Below, in pieces: positions 26,420-37,163 of a stretch of DNA of 64,000 nucleotides. The stretch lies in assembly GCF_018882405.1 (NCBI RefSeq), contig NZ_JACVOO010000004.1:86756-150755 (forward strand), read 5' to 3'. The position numbers and the translations under genes were made by a program. The notes beneath the pieces are model-generated. The model ran no database searches, had not been told where the DNA came from, and saw only the letters and a list, made by a program, of their open reading frames with translations. This DNA comes from Polynucleobacter sp. 31A-FELB (GTDB lineage Bacteria > Pseudomonadota > Gammaproteobacteria > Burkholderiales > Burkholderiaceae). Within the stretch, counting starts at the first letter, position 1. The number at the start of each line of letters is the position of its first letter.

Positions 26420-27619
26420 TTACGCCAATACGCGGGCGATTGCTTTGGCTACTTTATCAATATTTTTTGTATTGAGGGCAGCCACACAAATACGGCCTGT
26501 GGAGAGGGCATAAATGCCATCTTCCTTTTGTAAACGCTCTACTTGCTCAGCACTTAAACCTGAGTAAGAGAACATGCCGCGCTGTGCCTCGATAAAACCA
26601 AAGTCTTGCTTTACACCAGCAGCAGCGAGTTTTTGTACGAGTCCTTGACGCATTGCTTTAATGCGATCACGCATCTCGGCTAATTCATCTTCCCAAAGCT
26701 TTCTGAGTTCTGGTGAATTCAGAACAGCAGCTGCAATCGCAGCGCCATGAGTTGGAGGGTTGGAATAGTTTGTACGAATCACGCGCTTCAATTGAGACAG
26801 CACGCGAGTAGATTCATCTTTGCTCTGGGTCACGATAGATAAGGCGCCAACGCGCTCACCATAGAGTGAGAATGATTTGGAGAAAGAGCTTGAAACAAAG
26901 AAAGACATTCCAGATTCAGCAAACAAGCGTACCGCAATGCCATCCTGCTCAATACCAGCGGCAAAGCCTTGGTAAGCCATATCCAAGAACGGAATCAATT
27001 CTTTTGATTTGCAGATCTCAATTACTTGGCGCCATTGAGCTTCAGTAATGTCGGCACCAGTTGGGTTATGGCAGCAAGCGTGTAGCAATACAGTAGTGAA
27101 CTTAGGGAAGGACTCTAAAGACTTCACCATGCCATCAAAATCAACACCACGTGTTTTACCGTCGAAGTAGGTGTACTCAATCACTTCAAATCCTGCGGAT
27201 TCAAAAATACCGCGGTGATTTTCCCAAGTTGGATTGCTAATTGCGCAAGGCGCATTTAAATTGAGACGCTTAATAAAGTCTGCGCCAACGCGCAAGGCAC
27301 CAGTTCCACCAAGGCACTCAGCGGTAACAACGCGACCATCTTTAATCAGGGAAGAATCAGCGCCGAACAATAGGTTCTGTACTGCGCTGTTGTATGGGTT
27401 TGGACCTTCAATTGGAATGTAGCTACGAGGAGAGTGCTTTGCAACAATTGCTTCCTCAGCTTTGATAACCGCTTTCAAAAGAGGCACCTTGCCTTCGTCG
27501 GTGTAGTACACGCCAACACCCAGGTTGACCTTGTCTGCGCGTTGATCGGCGACATAGGCTTCTGTAAGGCCAAAAATAGGGTCTTTAGGGGCTAGTTGGA
27601 CTGAAGTGAAAAGGTTCAT
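26420..27619 (-). CDS. tyrB: Aromatic/aspartate aminotransferase, class I
   Basis: 399 aa, same length and motifs as E. coli TyrB/AspC: LGVGVYYTDEGKVPLL, LLHACCHNPTGADI, FLDMAYQGFAAG, SSSFSKSFSLYGERVGAL with the PLP lysine, and RTNYSNPPTHGAAI. It transaminates aspartate and/or aromatic amino acids; which one cannot be decided from sequence alone. Divergent from uvrB across 170 bp. Confidence 0.88.
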   Translation of the reverse strand: MNLFTSVQLAPKDPIFGLTEAYVADQRADKVNLGVGVYYTDEGKVPLLKAVIKAEEAIVAKHSPRSYIPIEGPNPYNSAVQNLLFGADSSLIKDGRVVTAECLGGTGALRVGADFIKRLNLNAPCAISNPTWENHRGIFESAGFEVIEYTYFDGKTRGVDFDGMVKSLESFPKFTTVLLHACCHNPTGADITEAQWRQVIEICKSKELIPFLDMAYQGFAAGIEQDGIAVRLFAESGMSFFVSSSFSKSFSLYGERVGALSIVTQSKDESTRVLSQLKRVIRTNYSNPPTHGAAIAAAVLNSPELRKLWEDELAEMRDRIKAMRQGLVQKLAAAGVKQDFGFIEAQRGMFSYSGLSAEQVERLQKEDGIYALSTGRICVAALNTKNIDKVAKAIARVLA

Positions 27620-27790
27620 TTGAGGATCAAAAAGGGTAGTTAATAGGGTATTGCAGGGTTAATTGACGTTAAATTCAGTTAAATTTACTTTAAATGGCTG
27701 TTTTTGAAGCTAGATTCAACTATTTCCAAATAAAAACGGCAAAATCACTGTTTGTACAAAATTCGCTGTGAACTAAAACTCACAAGTGAA
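27620..27790. promoter_or_regulatory. Divergent promoter region between tyrB and uvrB
   Basis: AT-rich gap with repeated TTAAATT elements around 27669-27695. No convincing LexA operator: CTGT at 27750 lacks the matching ACAG half-site. Nothing else recognisable. Confidence 0.4.
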
Positions 27791-29944
27791 ATGATAGCTG
27801 AGATGCCCCCTAAGTTGCCTAAAACTTCCTCAAATTCCAAAGTCGCTGAAAGCAAGAAAAGCCCTGTGGCCGATCCTTTGGGCGAGGTAGGCCATGACCT
27901 GGATCCAGCTAAGTTCGTTTCCTTCCCAGATTCGCCATTTCAACTCTATCAGCCGTTTCCGCCCGCAGGGGATCAACCGGCTGCAATTGATGCTCTAGTG
28001 GCTGGAATTGAGGATGGATTGACCTTTCAGACCCTTTTAGGGGTCACTGGCTCGGGCAAAACCTTCACCATGGCCAATGTGATTGCCAGAACTGGTCGTC
28101 CAGCCATCATTTTTGCCCCCAATAAGACGCTAGCCGCCCAGCTCTATAGTGAATTTCGGGAGTTTTTCCCCAAAAATGCGGTGGAGTACTTTGTTAGTTA
28201 CTACGACTACTACCAGCCAGAGGCCTATGTCCCGACGCGGGATTTGTTCATTGAGAAAGATTCATCAATCAATGAGCATATTGAGCAAATGCGACTGTCC
28301 GCTACCAAGAGCTTATTGGAGAGGCGTGATGTCATCATCGTAGCCACTGTCTCCGCAATTTACGGTATTGGTAATCCAGGCGACTATCACAGCATGGTGA
28401 TGACTTTGCGTCCTGGTGACAAGATGAGTCAGCGCGATATTTTGATGCGCTTAATTGCGATGCAGTATGACCGCAACGAAACCGATTTCAAGCGCGGTGT
28501 TTTTAGAGTGCGGGGCGACACGATTGATATCTTCCCGGCTGAGCATAATGAGTTGGCTGTGCGAGTTGAACTTTTTGATGATGTCATCGAGAGTTTGCAA
28601 TTCTTTGATCCACTTACTGGAAGAATTCGCCAAAAAATTCCTCGCTTTACTGTCTACCCGAGTTCGCATTACGTTACGCCGCGCGATACAGTTCTTAAAG
28701 CGATTGAAACGATTAAAGCCGAGTTACGTATTCGCTTGGATGAATTCGTTAAAGATGGCAAGTTGGTTGAAGCACAACGTCTAGAGCAGCGCACTCGCTT
28801 TGATTTAGAGATGCTGAATGAACTAGGCTTCTGCAAAGGTATTGAGAACTACTCCCGCCATCTCTCTGGCGCTATGCCTGGTGAGGCTCCGCCTACCTTG
28901 GTGGACTATCTACCCAACGATGCCTTGATGTTCTTAGATGAGAGCCACGTTCTCATCGGACAGCTCAATGCCATGTACAACGGCGATAAATCTCGCAAAC
29001 ATACTTTGGTGGAGTTTGGTTTCCGTTTACCGTCAGCCATGGATAACCGACCACTCAAATTTACTGAGTTTGAAACTAAGATGCGTCAAACCGTTTTTGT
29101 TTCTGCAACACCAGCTGATTACGAAAATACGCACACCGGACAAGTGGTGGAGCAAGTAGCTAGACCAACCGGTTTGGTGGATCCAGAAATTGAAGTATTG
29201 CCTGCAAGTACACAAGTGGATGATTTGCTGAATCAGATTCATGAGCGAGTCAAAGTGCATGAGCGCGTTTTAGTAACGGTATTAACAAAACGTATGGCCG
29301 AGCAGTTGACTGACTATTTGTCGGATAACGGCGTGAAGGTGCGTTACGTCCATTCGGATATTGATACTGTAGAGCGCGTCGAAATTCTGCGTGACTTACG
29401 TCTAGGTGTCTTTGATGTGCTGGTGGGTATTAATTTATTACGTGAGGGTCTGGATATTCCAGAGGTTTCACTAGTTGCTATTTTGGATGCGGATAAAGAA
29501 GGTTTCTTGCGCTCTGCACGCAGTTTGATTCAGACGATTGGTAGGGCAGCACGAAACGTCAAAGGCAAGGCAATTTTGTATGCCGATCGCATTACCGATT
29601 CTATGAAGCGGGCGATGGGGGAGACTGAGCGTCGCCGAACCAAGCAAATCGCCTTTAATAAGGCGAATGGGATTGAGCCGCGAGGCGTCAAAAAGCGTAT
29701 TAAAGACATTATTGATGGGGTCTACGACGTCAAGGAGAAGCGCTCTGAGATGCAGGTGGAGCAGGAGCGGGCTCGCTATGAGGATATGAGCGAGAAGGAC
29801 CTGGCGGGTGAAATCAAGCGTTTGGAGAAGCAAATGAACTCTGAGGCCAAGAATTTGGAGTTTGAGAAGGCTGCAGCTACCCGAGATCGCCTTACTAAGG
29901 TTAAGGAGATGGCCTTTGGAGCGCGCTCCAGGGACGCTATTTAG
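27791..29944 (+). CDS. uvrB: Excinuclease ABC subunit B
   Basis: 717 aa from ATG 27791; an internal ATG at 27803 or an upstream TTG at 27752 are alternatives, none with a strong ribosome site. A 45-residue low-complexity leader precedes the conserved core. Walker [14 protein letters not shown], the beta-hairpin region [23 protein letters not shown], Walker B-like [21 protein letters not shown], helicase motif TIGRAARN and a C-terminal UVR domain ([19 protein letters not shown]) are all present. It verifies lesions in nucleotide excision repair with UvrA and UvrC. Confidence 0.97.
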   Translation: MIAEMPPKLPKTSSNSKVAESKKSPVADPLGEVGHDLDPAKFVSFPDSPFQLYQPFPPAGDQPAAIDALVAGIEDGLTFQTLLGVTGSGKTFTMANVIARTGRPAIIFAPNKTLAAQLYSEFREFFPKNAVEYFVSYYDYYQPEAYVPTRDLFIEKDSSINEHIEQMRLSATKSLLERRDVIIVATVSAIYGIGNPGDYHSMVMTLRPGDKMSQRDILMRLIAMQYDRNETDFKRGVFRVRGDTIDIFPAEHNELAVRVELFDDVIESLQFFDPLTGRIRQKIPRFTVYPSSHYVTPRDTVLKAIETIKAELRIRLDEFVKDGKLVEAQRLEQRTRFDLEMLNELGFCKGIENYSRHLSGAMPGEAPPTLVDYLPNDALMFLDESHVLIGQLNAMYNGDKSRKHTLVEFGFRLPSAMDNRPLKFTEFETKMRQTVFVSATPADYENTHTGQVVEQVARPTGLVDPEIEVLPASTQVDDLLNQIHERVKVHERVLVTVLTKRMAEQLTDYLSDNGVKVRYVHSDIDTVERVEILRDLRLGVFDVLVGINLLREGLDIPEVSLVAILDADKEGFLRSARSLIQTIGRAARNVKGKAILYADRITDSMKRAMGETERRRTKQIAFNKANGIEPRGVKKRIKDIIDGVYDVKEKRSEMQVEQERARYEDMSEKDLAGEIKRLEKQMNSEAKNLEFEKAAATRDRLTKVKEMAFGARSRDAI

Positions 29945-29983
29945 GGCTGTTTTAATCCTGAGCAGATTAGTGGGGTATATGGT

Positions 29984-30008
29984 AAAGTTGAGCGGAATGG
30001 TCGGGTAT
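29984..30008 (+). promoter_or_regulatory. IscR type-1-like operator upstream of iscR
   Basis: The 25-bp window fits the E. coli type 1 consensus (ATASYYGACTRNNNYAGTCRRSTAT) at about 21 positions on either strand by my own alignment; its 3' half GGTCGGGTAT is especially close. It lies 50-75 bp before the iscR ATG, where autorepression by [2Fe-2S]-IscR would act. GTCGGG/CCCGAC (30000-30005 with 30015-30020) can also form a small hairpin. Confidence 0.65.
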
Positions 30009-30058
30009 TACCCGCCCGACTGTTAGCTGTCCATAACAATCCATTACCAAGGTGACAT

Positions 30059-30628
30059 ATGAGACTTACAACCAAAGGCCGTTTTGCAGTAACCGCAATG
30101 ATCGATTTAGCCCTGCGTGAAACGCACGGGCCTGTAACTTTGGCTGGAATTAGCCAAAGACAGAAGATTTCCCTGTCTTACTTAGAGCAGTTGTTCGGCA
30201 AATTACGCCGTTTCAATATTGTTGAAAGCACTCGTGGTCCTGGCGGTGGTTACACCCTAGCCCGCAAGTCAGAAGAAATTAGTGTGGCCGACATCATTGT
30301 GGCTGTGGATGAGCCTCTAGATGCAACCCAATGTGGTGGCAAGGGCAATTGCCATAGCGATGAAGAAAACCATGGTCGTTGTATGACGCATGATCTGTGG
30401 TCAAACCTGAATGCCAAGATGGTGGAGTACCTGAGTTCCGTGTCATTGCGTGACTTAGTACAACAGCAATCTGGACGTGGAATCGTATTGCACGATTTGC
30501 GCCCAAAGAAAATCAAGACTGAAAGTGCCAAGGCAGAAAAGCCGGCATCAGCAGTCGCCGCAGCAAAGGAAGTCGCTCCGAAGCGACCTCTAGTGAATTC
30601 TGTTTTTAACCTGGCTCAGCAAAGTTAA
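30059..30628 (+). CDS. iscR: Fe-S cluster assembly transcriptional regulator IscR
   Basis: 189 aa, Rrf2 family. The winged HTH is MRLTTKGRFAVTAMIDLAL to SYLEQLFGKLRR. The three cluster cysteines are in CGGKGNCHSDEENHGRC (about residues 92-108), followed by the conserved MTHDLW. A 50-residue basic/alanine-rich tail extends beyond the 163-residue E. coli protein, as in other betaproteobacteria. It represses the isc operon when carrying [2Fe-2S]. Confidence 0.96.
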   Translation: MRLTTKGRFAVTAMIDLALRETHGPVTLAGISQRQKISLSYLEQLFGKLRRFNIVESTRGPGGGYTLARKSEEISVADIIVAVDEPLDATQCGGKGNCHSDEENHGRCMTHDLWSNLNAKMVEYLSSVSLRDLVQQQSGRGIVLHDLRPKKIKTESAKAEKPASAVAAAKEVAPKRPLVNSVFNLAQQS

Positions 30629-30666
30629 GAGATTAGCTTCTTAGCCAATTACTCGATAAGTAAAAA

Positions 30667-31926
30667 ATGAACGCACCACAAGACATTCCTCAACAGCCGA
30701 TACCGATGTTTAGTCCTAAGCACTTCCCGGTGTATATGGATTACTCAGCTACCACGCCGATTGATCCGCGTGTAGTGGATAAGATGTTGCCTTACTTGCG
30801 TGAGCAGTTTGGTAATGCGGCATCTCGAAGCCATGCCTACGGTTGGGCTGCAGAAGAGGCGGTTGAGTGGGCGCGTTCAGAAGTAGCCCAGTTAGTTCAT
30901 GCAGATCCAAGAGAGATCGTATTTACTAGCGGTGCAACTGAAAGTATTAACTTGGCACTCAAAGGTGCCGCCCACTTTTATAAAGATCGCGGTAATCACA
31001 TCATTACCGTGAAGACTGAGCACAAGGCAACTTTAGATACATGTCGCGAGCTTGAGCGCGAAGGTTACGAAGTCACTTACTTAGATGTATTACCGGATGG
31101 CTTGATTGATTTTGCTCAGCTTGAAGCAGCCATGAAGCCTGGCACGATCTTGGCATCAGTGATGTATGTGAATAATGAAATTGGCGTTGTGCAAGATATT
31201 CCACGTATTGGCGAATTGTGCCGCTCCCGTGGCGTAATTTTCCATGTAGATGCAGCACAAGCTACGGGCAAAGTCGAAATCGACTTAGAGAAAATTAAAG
31301 TCGATTTAATGAGTTTTTCTGCTCACAAGACTTATGGTCCAAAAGGTATCGGCGCCTTGTTTGTTCGTCGCAAACCCCGTATTCGTATTGAGGCACAGAT
31401 TCATGGCGGTGGTCATGAGCGCGGTATGCGTTCTGGAACATTGGCTGTTCACCAAATCGTTGGCATGGGTGAAGCTTTCCGTATTGCCCGTGTTGAAATG
31501 GTTGAAGAGAATGCTCGCATTCGTGCATTGCGCGATCGCTTGTTGACTGGCCTGAAGGATATTGAAGAGGTTTATGTGAATGGTGATATGGATCACCGTG
31601 TCCCACATAACCTCAATATCAGCTTTAACTATGTTGAAGGTGAGTCCATGTTGATGGCATTGAAAGATTTGGCCATCTCTTCTGGTTCTGCATGTACTTC
31701 TGCATCCTTAGAGCCATCTTATGTGCTCCGCGCACTGGGTCGCAATGATGAATTGGCGCACAGCTCAATTCGCTTTACCTTGGGTCGCTTTACAACAGAA
31801 CAAGAAGTTGATTTCACAATCAAGTTGGTGAAAGAGAAGATTGCGAAGTTGCGCGAACTCTCACCACTTTGGGAAATGTTTAAAGATGGTATTGATCTCA
31901 GCACCATCCAGTGGGCAGCGCACTAA
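30667..31926 (+). CDS. iscS: Cysteine desulfurase IscS
   Basis: 419 aa. The E. coli protein begins at the equivalent of [15 protein letters not shown], so this one has about 20 extra N-terminal residues, or starts at an internal Met. [16 protein letters not shown] holds the PLP lysine, and [19 protein letters not shown] the mobile active-site cysteine that carries the persulfide to IscU. 38 bp after iscR. Confidence 0.97.
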   Translation: MNAPQDIPQQPIPMFSPKHFPVYMDYSATTPIDPRVVDKMLPYLREQFGNAASRSHAYGWAAEEAVEWARSEVAQLVHADPREIVFTSGATESINLALKGAAHFYKDRGNHIITVKTEHKATLDTCRELEREGYEVTYLDVLPDGLIDFAQLEAAMKPGTILASVMYVNNEIGVVQDIPRIGELCRSRGVIFHVDAAQATGKVEIDLEKIKVDLMSFSAHKTYGPKGIGALFVRRKPRIRIEAQIHGGGHERGMRSGTLAVHQIVGMGEAFRIARVEMVEENARIRALRDRLLTGLKDIEEVYVNGDMDHRVPHNLNISFNYVEGESMLMALKDLAISSGSACTSASLEPSYVLRALGRNDELAHSSIRFTLGRFTTEQEVDFTIKLVKEKIAKLRELSPLWEMFKDGIDLSTIQWAAH

Positions 31927-31963
31927 GCAAGATAAAAGATAAAAGAAATAACGAGGAAATATC

Positions 31964-32350
31964 ATGGCATATAGCGACAAAGTAATCGATCATTATGAAA
32001 ACCCCCGCAACGTGGGCTCTTTTGAAAAGGGTGATGACCAGGTAGGTACGGGTATGGTTGGCGCGCCTGCATGCGGCGACGTCATGAAGTTACAGATCCG
32101 TGTAAACGATCAGGGCGTGATTGAAGATGCCAAGTTCAAGACCTATGGTTGCGGTTCTGCGATTGCTTCATCTTCTTTGGTAACTGAGTGGGTTAAAGGT
32201 AAAACTTTGGATCAAGCTTTGGAAATTAAGAACTCCTTAATTGCCGAAGAGTTGGCTTTGCCACCTGTAAAAATTCACTGCTCAATTTTGGCGGAAGACG
32301 CTATTAAGGCGGCAGTGGCTGATTACAAAGAAAAGCATCCAGCCAAGTAA
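31964..32350 (+). CDS. iscU: Iron-sulfur cluster scaffold IscU
   Basis: 128 aa. Three ligand cysteines in the usual places: [22 protein letters not shown] and [20 protein letters not shown] is the LPPVK motif recognised by HscA. Clear GAGGAAAT Shine-Dalgarno. Confidence 0.98.
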   Translation: MAYSDKVIDHYENPRNVGSFEKGDDQVGTGMVGAPACGDVMKLQIRVNDQGVIEDAKFKTYGCGSAIASSSLVTEWVKGKTLDQALEIKNSLIAEELALPPVKIHCSILAEDAIKAAVADYKEKHPAK

Positions 32351-32369
32351 AGATAAAGAGGTTTTCATC

Positions 32370-32693
32370 ATGGCAATTACCTTAACCGACAAAGCAGCAA
32401 AACACGTTCAGCGCAATTTAGATAAGCGTGGGAAAGGTTGTGGCTTGCGTTTGGGTGTCCGTACGACCGGTTGCTCTGGCTTGGCCTATCAACTTGAGTA
32501 TGTGGATGAAGCCGCTCCTGAAGATACGCAGTTTGAATCTAACGGCATTACGATCTTTGTTGATCCGAAGAGCTTGGCTTATTTAGATGGCACCGAATTA
32601 GATTTTGTTCGTGAAGGCTTAAACGAAGGCTTTAAATTCCAGAATCCGAATGTAAAAGATGAGTGTGGTTGTGGTGAATCCTTCCGCGTCTGA
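32370..32693 (+). CDS. iscA: A-type Fe-S carrier IscA
   Basis: 107 aa. The C-x(n)-C-x-C pattern is [13 protein letters not shown] and [21 protein letters not shown] identifies the A-type HesB fold. It delivers clusters to apoproteins. Its last 35 bases overlap the hscB start. Confidence 0.97.
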   Translation: MAITLTDKAAKHVQRNLDKRGKGCGLRLGVRTTGCSGLAYQLEYVDEAAPEDTQFESNGITIFVDPKSLAYLDGTELDFVREGLNEGFKFQNPNVKDECGCGESFRV

Positions 32694-33198
32694 CGATTAC
32701 TTTCGTTTCTTCGGTGTAGAGCAGAAATTCAATATTGATTTGCCTGCATTGGATCAGGCGTATCTAGCGATTCAAAAAGAAGTGCATCCAGACCGTCATG
32801 CTCGTGGAAGCGATACTGAGCAGCGACTGGCTATGCAAATGGCTACATTGGCCAATACCGCTTTTCAAACCCTCAAGAATCCCATTCAGCGCGGCCTTTA
32901 TCTTTGCCGGCTTCATGGCGTAGATGCTCGCCTAGAAACCAATACTGCTATGCCAGCTGCTTTCCTCATGAAGCAAATGGAATGGCGCGAGAGTCTTGAG
33001 GATCAAGACGAGGATCTTGGAGCGCTGGAGGCTTTGGCCGAAGAGGTTGATCAATCCAAGTGCGATACCTTGGTGGAGATTACGCAAGCTATCGATGGCG
33101 CCAAAAACTATGAGCGTGCTGCTGAGCTGCTCAGAGGCCTTCTTTTTATAGATAAGTTTGCACTTGAGCTAGATGATGCTATCTCAGCTTTGGTATAG
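32659..33198 (+). CDS. hscB: Fe-S co-chaperone HscB
   Basis: 179 aa from ATG 32659, which overlaps the end of iscA; GTG 32674 is a shorter alternative. [16 protein letters not shown] starts the J-domain and [11 protein letters not shown] holds the HPD tripeptide that stimulates HscA. The C-terminal three-helix bundle (from about residue 95, [14 protein letters not shown]) binds IscU. Confidence 0.95.
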   Translation: MSVVVVNPSASDDYFRFFGVEQKFNIDLPALDQAYLAIQKEVHPDRHARGSDTEQRLAMQMATLANTAFQTLKNPIQRGLYLCRLHGVDARLETNTAMPAAFLMKQMEWRESLEDQDEDLGALEALAEEVDQSKCDTLVEITQAIDGAKNYERAAELLRGLLFIDKFALELDDAISALV

Positions 33199-33216
33199 CT
33201 TTAAACTCTAGTCCCC

Positions 33217-35082
33217 ATGGCTTTATTACAAATCTCCGAACCTGGTAAATCACTTGCTCCGCATCAACGTCGGATTGCGGTGGGTATTGATCTAGGCACC
33301 ACCAATTCCTTGGTGGCTATTGTGCGGGATGCCTTGCCTAAGGTCCTGCCAGATTCAGAAGGGCGCGAGCTGCTTCCTTCGGTGGTGCGTTACTTGCCTA
33401 ATGGCAGAACGCAAGCTGGCTTTGAAGCCATTGAAAGTATTGTCTCTGATCCTAAGAACACGATTGTTTCCGTAAAACGTTTTATGGGTCGCGGCATTGT
33501 TGATGTAGAAAACATTGAGAACGCACCTTACGACTTTGTTGATGAGCCCGGCATGTTGAAGTTAAGAACCGTGGCTGGTGATAAGAGTCCCATCGAAGTC
33601 TCGGCAGAAATTCTGGCGCGCTTACGTCAGTTAGCTGAAGACTCGGTAAACGACGATATTGTTGGCGCAGTGATTACTGTGCCTGCTTATTTTGATGATG
33701 CTCAACGTCAAGCTACAAAAGATGCTGCCAAATTGGCTGGTATTGAAGTCTTGCGATTGCTCAATGAACCTACCGCTGCTGCGATTGCCTATGGACTGGA
33801 TAATGCTTCTGAAGGTATCTATGCTGTTTATGATTTAGGCGGCGGAACTTTTGATATCTCTATCTTGCGTATGAGCAGGGGAGTATTTGAAGTTCTATCG
33901 ACTGGTGGCGACTCTGCTTTGGGTGGCGATGATTTTGATCACCGTTTGTATTGTTGGGTGATCGAACAAGCCAAGCTTCCACCACTCTCGATTCAGGATC
34001 ATCGCAAGCTATTACTTTCTTGCAAGCATGCAAAAGAACAATTGAGTCACAACCCATTGGCCCGCGTTCATGAAACACTCACCGATGGTACTGTAGTGAA
34101 TGTCGGTATCAGCCAGGCTCAGTTCTTTGAGATTACTCAGAACCTCATTAGCAAAACACTAACAGCAGTTAAAAAAGCATTACGTGATGCGGGCCTTAAA
34201 GCAGATGAAGTCAAAGGCGTGGTGATGGTAGGTGGAGCAACCCGCATGCCTCATGTACAGCGTGCGGTTGGCGAACTTTTTGGTACTAAACCCTTAAATA
34301 ATCTCAACCCAGACCAAGTGGTTGCTTTAGGCGCTGCCATGCAGGCAGACCTGCTAGCTGGCAATCAAAGCAAAGACGATGAGTGGCTTCTATTAGATGT
34401 CATTCCACTTTCACTTGGTATTGAAACCATGGGTGGCTTGGTAGAAAAAATTATTCCACGCAATACGCCGATTCCGGTTGCGCGTGCCCAGGATTTCACG
34501 ACATTTAAAGATGGTCAAACAGCATTAGCAATTCAGGTGGTGCAGGGTGAGCGTGAGTTAGCGCAAGACTGCCGTTCTCTAGGTAAGTTTGAATTGCGTG
34601 GCATTCCTCCAATGGCTGCTGGCGCTGCCCGTATTCGGGTGACATTCCAGGTGGATGCGGATGGCCTACTTTCAGTTAGCGCAACAGAGCAGGGCTCGGG
34701 TGTGCAGGCCTCGATTGATATCAAGCCATCGTATGGCCTGACTGATGCTGAGATTGCCCGCATGCTGCAAGACGGATTTGCCTCTGCGAAAGTGGATCTC
34801 TTAGCTAGATCTTTGCGTGAAGAGCAGGTAAATGCGCAGCGATTATTAGATGCTGTGCAAACCGCATTGGATTCTGATCGTAGCTTGTTGAATGCTGAGG
34901 AACAAGCGGTTGTTGATCTGGAGATGGCTACTTTGCAAAAGATTCTTACAGAAGAAACCGATAGCGCTGTCTTAAGAAAAGCGGTGGATCAAGCTGCCAA
35001 GGCTACCGATGAGTTCGCTCAGAAGCGCATGAACGCCAGTATTCAGAAGGCTTTGGCTGGCAAGAATGTTGCAGAAATTTAA
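33217..35082 (+). CDS. hscA: Fe-S chaperone ATPase HscA
   Basis: 621 aa, Hsp70 family. [16 protein letters not shown] is the phosphate-1 loop and [15 protein letters not shown] phosphate 2. [12 protein letters not shown] starts the substrate-binding domain, and the C-terminal lid begins near residue 520. It binds the LPPVK motif of IscU and drives cluster release with HscB. Confidence 0.97.
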   Translation: MALLQISEPGKSLAPHQRRIAVGIDLGTTNSLVAIVRDALPKVLPDSEGRELLPSVVRYLPNGRTQAGFEAIESIVSDPKNTIVSVKRFMGRGIVDVENIENAPYDFVDEPGMLKLRTVAGDKSPIEVSAEILARLRQLAEDSVNDDIVGAVITVPAYFDDAQRQATKDAAKLAGIEVLRLLNEPTAAAIAYGLDNASEGIYAVYDLGGGTFDISILRMSRGVFEVLSTGGDSALGGDDFDHRLYCWVIEQAKLPPLSIQDHRKLLLSCKHAKEQLSHNPLARVHETLTDGTVVNVGISQAQFFEITQNLISKTLTAVKKALRDAGLKADEVKGVVMVGGATRMPHVQRAVGELFGTKPLNNLNPDQVVALGAAMQADLLAGNQSKDDEWLLLDVIPLSLGIETMGGLVEKIIPRNTPIPVARAQDFTTFKDGQTALAIQVVQGERELAQDCRSLGKFELRGIPPMAAGAARIRVTFQVDADGLLSVSATEQGSGVQASIDIKPSYGLTDAEIARMLQDGFASAKVDLLARSLREEQVNAQRLLDAVQTALDSDRSLLNAEEQAVVDLEMATLQKILTEETDSAVLRKAVDQAAKATDEFAQKRMNASIQKALAGKNVAEI

Positions 35083-35100
35083 TAAAAGAAAATTACTAAG

Positions 35101-35439
35101 ATGACCCAGATCGTTGTTCTACCCCATAGTGAATATTGCCCAGATGGCGCTGTAGTTGAGGTAACGCCTGGCACTTCTATTTGTGAGGCGCTGCTAGAAA
35201 ACAATATTCCGATTGAGCATGCCTGCGATATGGTCTGTGCTTGCACTACCTGTCACGTCATTGTGAAAGAGGGTTATCAGAGCCTGAATGCTCCCGATGA
35301 GAATGAAGAGGATTTATTGGATCGTGCATGGGGACTCAACCCTCAGTCCCGTTTGTCTTGCCAGGCGATTGTTGCCCGCGAAGACTTGGTGATTGAGATT
35401 CCGAAGTACTCAATTAATCATGCGAAAGAAAATCACTAA
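35101..35439 (+). CDS. fdx: [2Fe-2S] ferredoxin, ISC type
   Basis: 112 aa. The four cysteines C-x5-C-x2-C (ACDMVCACTTCHVIV) and a distal cysteine in RLSCQAIV define the adrenodoxin-like ISC ferredoxin that supplies electrons for cluster assembly. Last gene of the isc operon; iscX, present in many operons, is absent. Confidence 0.96.
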   Translation: MTQIVVLPHSEYCPDGAVVEVTPGTSICEALLENNIPIEHACDMVCACTTCHVIVKEGYQSLNAPDENEEDLLDRAWGLNPQSRLSCQAIVAREDLVIEIPKYSINHAKENH

Positions 35440-35462
35440 TTGCTTTAAAGATACGGATAAAG

Positions 35463-35490
35463 AAAAAGCCACCCTTGGGGCGGCTTTTTT
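35463..35490 (+). terminator. Terminator of the isc operon
   Basis: AAAAAGCC-ACCC, a short loop and GGGCGGCTTTTTT form a strong GC hairpin with a T-tract, 24 bp after fdx. The A-rich 5' side makes it usable in the minus direction too, for the convergent exported-protein gene. Confidence 0.9.
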
Positions 35491-35530
35491 AATGCTGGAT
35501 CGCATGATCAAGCAGTCTAAAAATAATTCA

Positions 35531-35875
35531 TTATTTTCCGCAAGGAAATACACCCTCTAAAAACTTCAACATAGTTTCTGCTGCTGGTTTTGATCCATTA
35601 GATGGGTTTGCATTGGCCCAGGCAATATATTCGTCTACGACCTGTATGCGTGATGGTGCAGGTTGTTTGACGCAAATCTTGCTAGGAGCAGTCTTTGGAT
35701 TGCGTGTTGCAAGATAGGTGTCATAAACAGCCTGGCCATAAATTTGGCAAGTTACGTTTGTGCTTCCTTCGCCCTTGCAGTACTGCAATAACTCATCAGT
35801 AGTCGTTGCGTTAGCGGCTTGCATGCTAGCGGCCATTACGAAGGCTAGGGTAGCGGCAATTAAAAATTTCTTCAT
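35531..35875 (-). CDS. Exported protein with Rap1a/Tai-like domain
   Basis: 114 aa from ATG 35875, preceded by AAAGGA. MKKFLIAATLAFVMAASMQA is a clear Sec signal peptide. The mature part (TTTDELLQYCKGEGS to LKFLEGVFPCGK) has four cysteines and the helical pattern of the Rap1a/Tai family, which includes immunity proteins for type VI secretion amidase effectors. No effector gene is nearby, so a housekeeping periplasmic role is just as likely. It follows the DUF3300 gene by 52 bp. Confidence 0.65.
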   Translation of the reverse strand: MKKFLIAATLAFVMAASMQAANATTTDELLQYCKGEGSTNVTCQIYGQAVYDTYLATRNPKTAPSKICVKQPAPSRIQVVDEYIAWANANPSNGSKPAAETMLKFLEGVFPCGK

Positions 35876-35927
35876 GTTCATTCCTTTAATCAATTTTATA
35901 TATGTCAATGTAGATGAGTGCGAGTAA

Positions 35928-37163
35928 TTAGCGGCGACCACGACCGCCACCACCACCAAAGCCGCCACCGCGGTTACCGCCACCAAAATGATCGCCACCG
36001 CCATCAAAGCGTGCGCTACGGGTATCGCCAAAGCCACCACCACCGCCAAATCGATCGCCACCGCCGGAAGGTCGACTAGCAGTACGATCTCCGCCACCGA
36101 AATTACCACTGCGGTCAGCGCCACTTCTGTCGCCTGTTCTATCGGCGCCCGAACGATTACCTGCGCGCTCACCACCCATATTGCCAGCGCGATCCCCAGA
36201 GCGGTTATTGCCTAAGTCGCCACGCTGTAAGTTCTGGCGTAATTGATCACGTTCAGCATCGCGACTCGCATTGGCTCCGGCACCACCACCAAGATTGGCG
36301 TTACGACGTTGTTGATCAGGCTTCCAGTCACTAGAGCCACCATTACGATTGCCGTTCCAGTTGTTGTTAGTATTCTTGTTGAAGTTGTTGAAGTTATTGT
36401 TATTTACGGTCAATGATCCGCCGCCGTAACCGCCGCCCCAGTGGCAACCACCCCAAAGAGCAGCGCCAACCGCCATGCCAACACCAAAGGAGAGTAGTGC
36501 TGTACCGGCTACATATCCAGGTGGATAGTATGCGTATGGAGGATATGCTGGATAAGCCCATGCACCGTAGACAACGGTTGGGTTATAAGTAGGAACATAG
36601 ACTACTTGTGGGTTAGCGGGCTCAATGATGATGGTCTGACTGCTACCACTACCTTGTGTTGTCACCGTCTGTTGTGAATTCGATTGCAGGGATCCAGCTT
36701 GTTTAGCTTTTGCGCGCAATGCTTGAATCGCACTCATGGTTTCAGATTGCTGCGCCAAAACCGCATTGCCAAGTTGTTGAGTCCAACTCAACTGAGAGCC
36801 CATCATCTCTAGCACTGGTGGAAATGACACGAGGGACTTCACGCTCGCATCCCAGGTCTGTTGCTGAAGTGCTTGATTGAGGGCATCACCCTTGAGCTTG
36901 CTATTAGCCTTGGCCCAGTTCGATGCCTCTCCAACCTCTAATGGATAGGTGGCAGCCATCAACACTTGCGAGACAAGTGCGTCCGGATAAAGTGCAATCG
37001 GCGCTACCAGAGCCTCTAATTGCGCTTGAGACAGCTTGGCTGCTTGTTGTTGGCTAGAGTTCTGGGCATATGCCACAGGAGCTGCCGCAGGAATGATGAG
37101 TGCAGCCGTAAGAAGGCTTGCTATTAAACGAGATGGAATACCCATCTTCTTTGTCGCCGACAT
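35928..37163 (-). CDS. DUF3300-family exported protein with Gly/Arg-rich tail
   Basis: 411 aa from ATG 37163 (SATKKMGIPSRL...) behind AAAGGGGTGCC; a start 87 bp further up lacks a ribosome site. Residues 1-34 are a signal peptide ending AYAQ. LEALVAPIALYPDALVSQVLMAA to VLEMMGSQLSWTQQLGNAVL is the conserved DUF3300 core. It is followed by a hydrophobic Tyr/Pro/Ala stretch (YPAYPPYAYYPPGY), an Asn-rich segment, and about 110 residues of Gly/Arg/Asp repeats ending RRGGGRGRR-like. Function unknown; the tail could bind nucleic acid or polyanions at the cell surface. Confidence 0.8.
   Translation of the reverse strand: MSATKKMGIPSRLIASLLTAALIIPAAAPVAYAQNSSQQQAAKLSQAQLEALVAPIALYPDALVSQVLMAATYPLEVGEASNWAKANSKLKGDALNQALQQQTWDASVKSLVSFPPVLEMMGSQLSWTQQLGNAVLAQQSETMSAIQALRAKAKQAGSLQSNSQQTVTTQGSGSSQTIIIEPANPQVVYVPTYNPTVVYGAWAYPAYPPYAYYPPGYVAGTALLSFGVGMAVGAALWGGCHWGGGYGGGSLTVNNNNFNNFNKNTNNNWNGNRNGGSSDWKPDQQRRNANLGGGAGANASRDAERDQLRQNLQRGDLGNNRSGDRAGNMGGERAGNRSGADRTGDRSGADRSGNFGGGDRTASRPSGGGDRFGGGGGFGDTRSARFDGGGDHFGGGNRGGGFGGGGGRGRR

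Noticed and set aside
27750..27766. Possible LexA box before uvrB (CTGT followed by a TACA-like stretch)
   Set aside because: The second half-site ACAG is missing at the right distance, so it is not a credible SOS operator.
35531..36175. Long minus-strand frame reading through the end of the DUF3300 gene into the Rap1a-like gene
   Set aside because: The upstream half is the Gly/Arg repeat in another frame giving Val/Ala-rich nonsense; the real start is ATG 35875 with a ribosome site.
35988..36215. Plus-strand Thr/Ala-rich frame inside the DUF3300 gene
   Set aside because: Antisense shadow of the glycine-repeat DNA; no ribosome site and low complexity.
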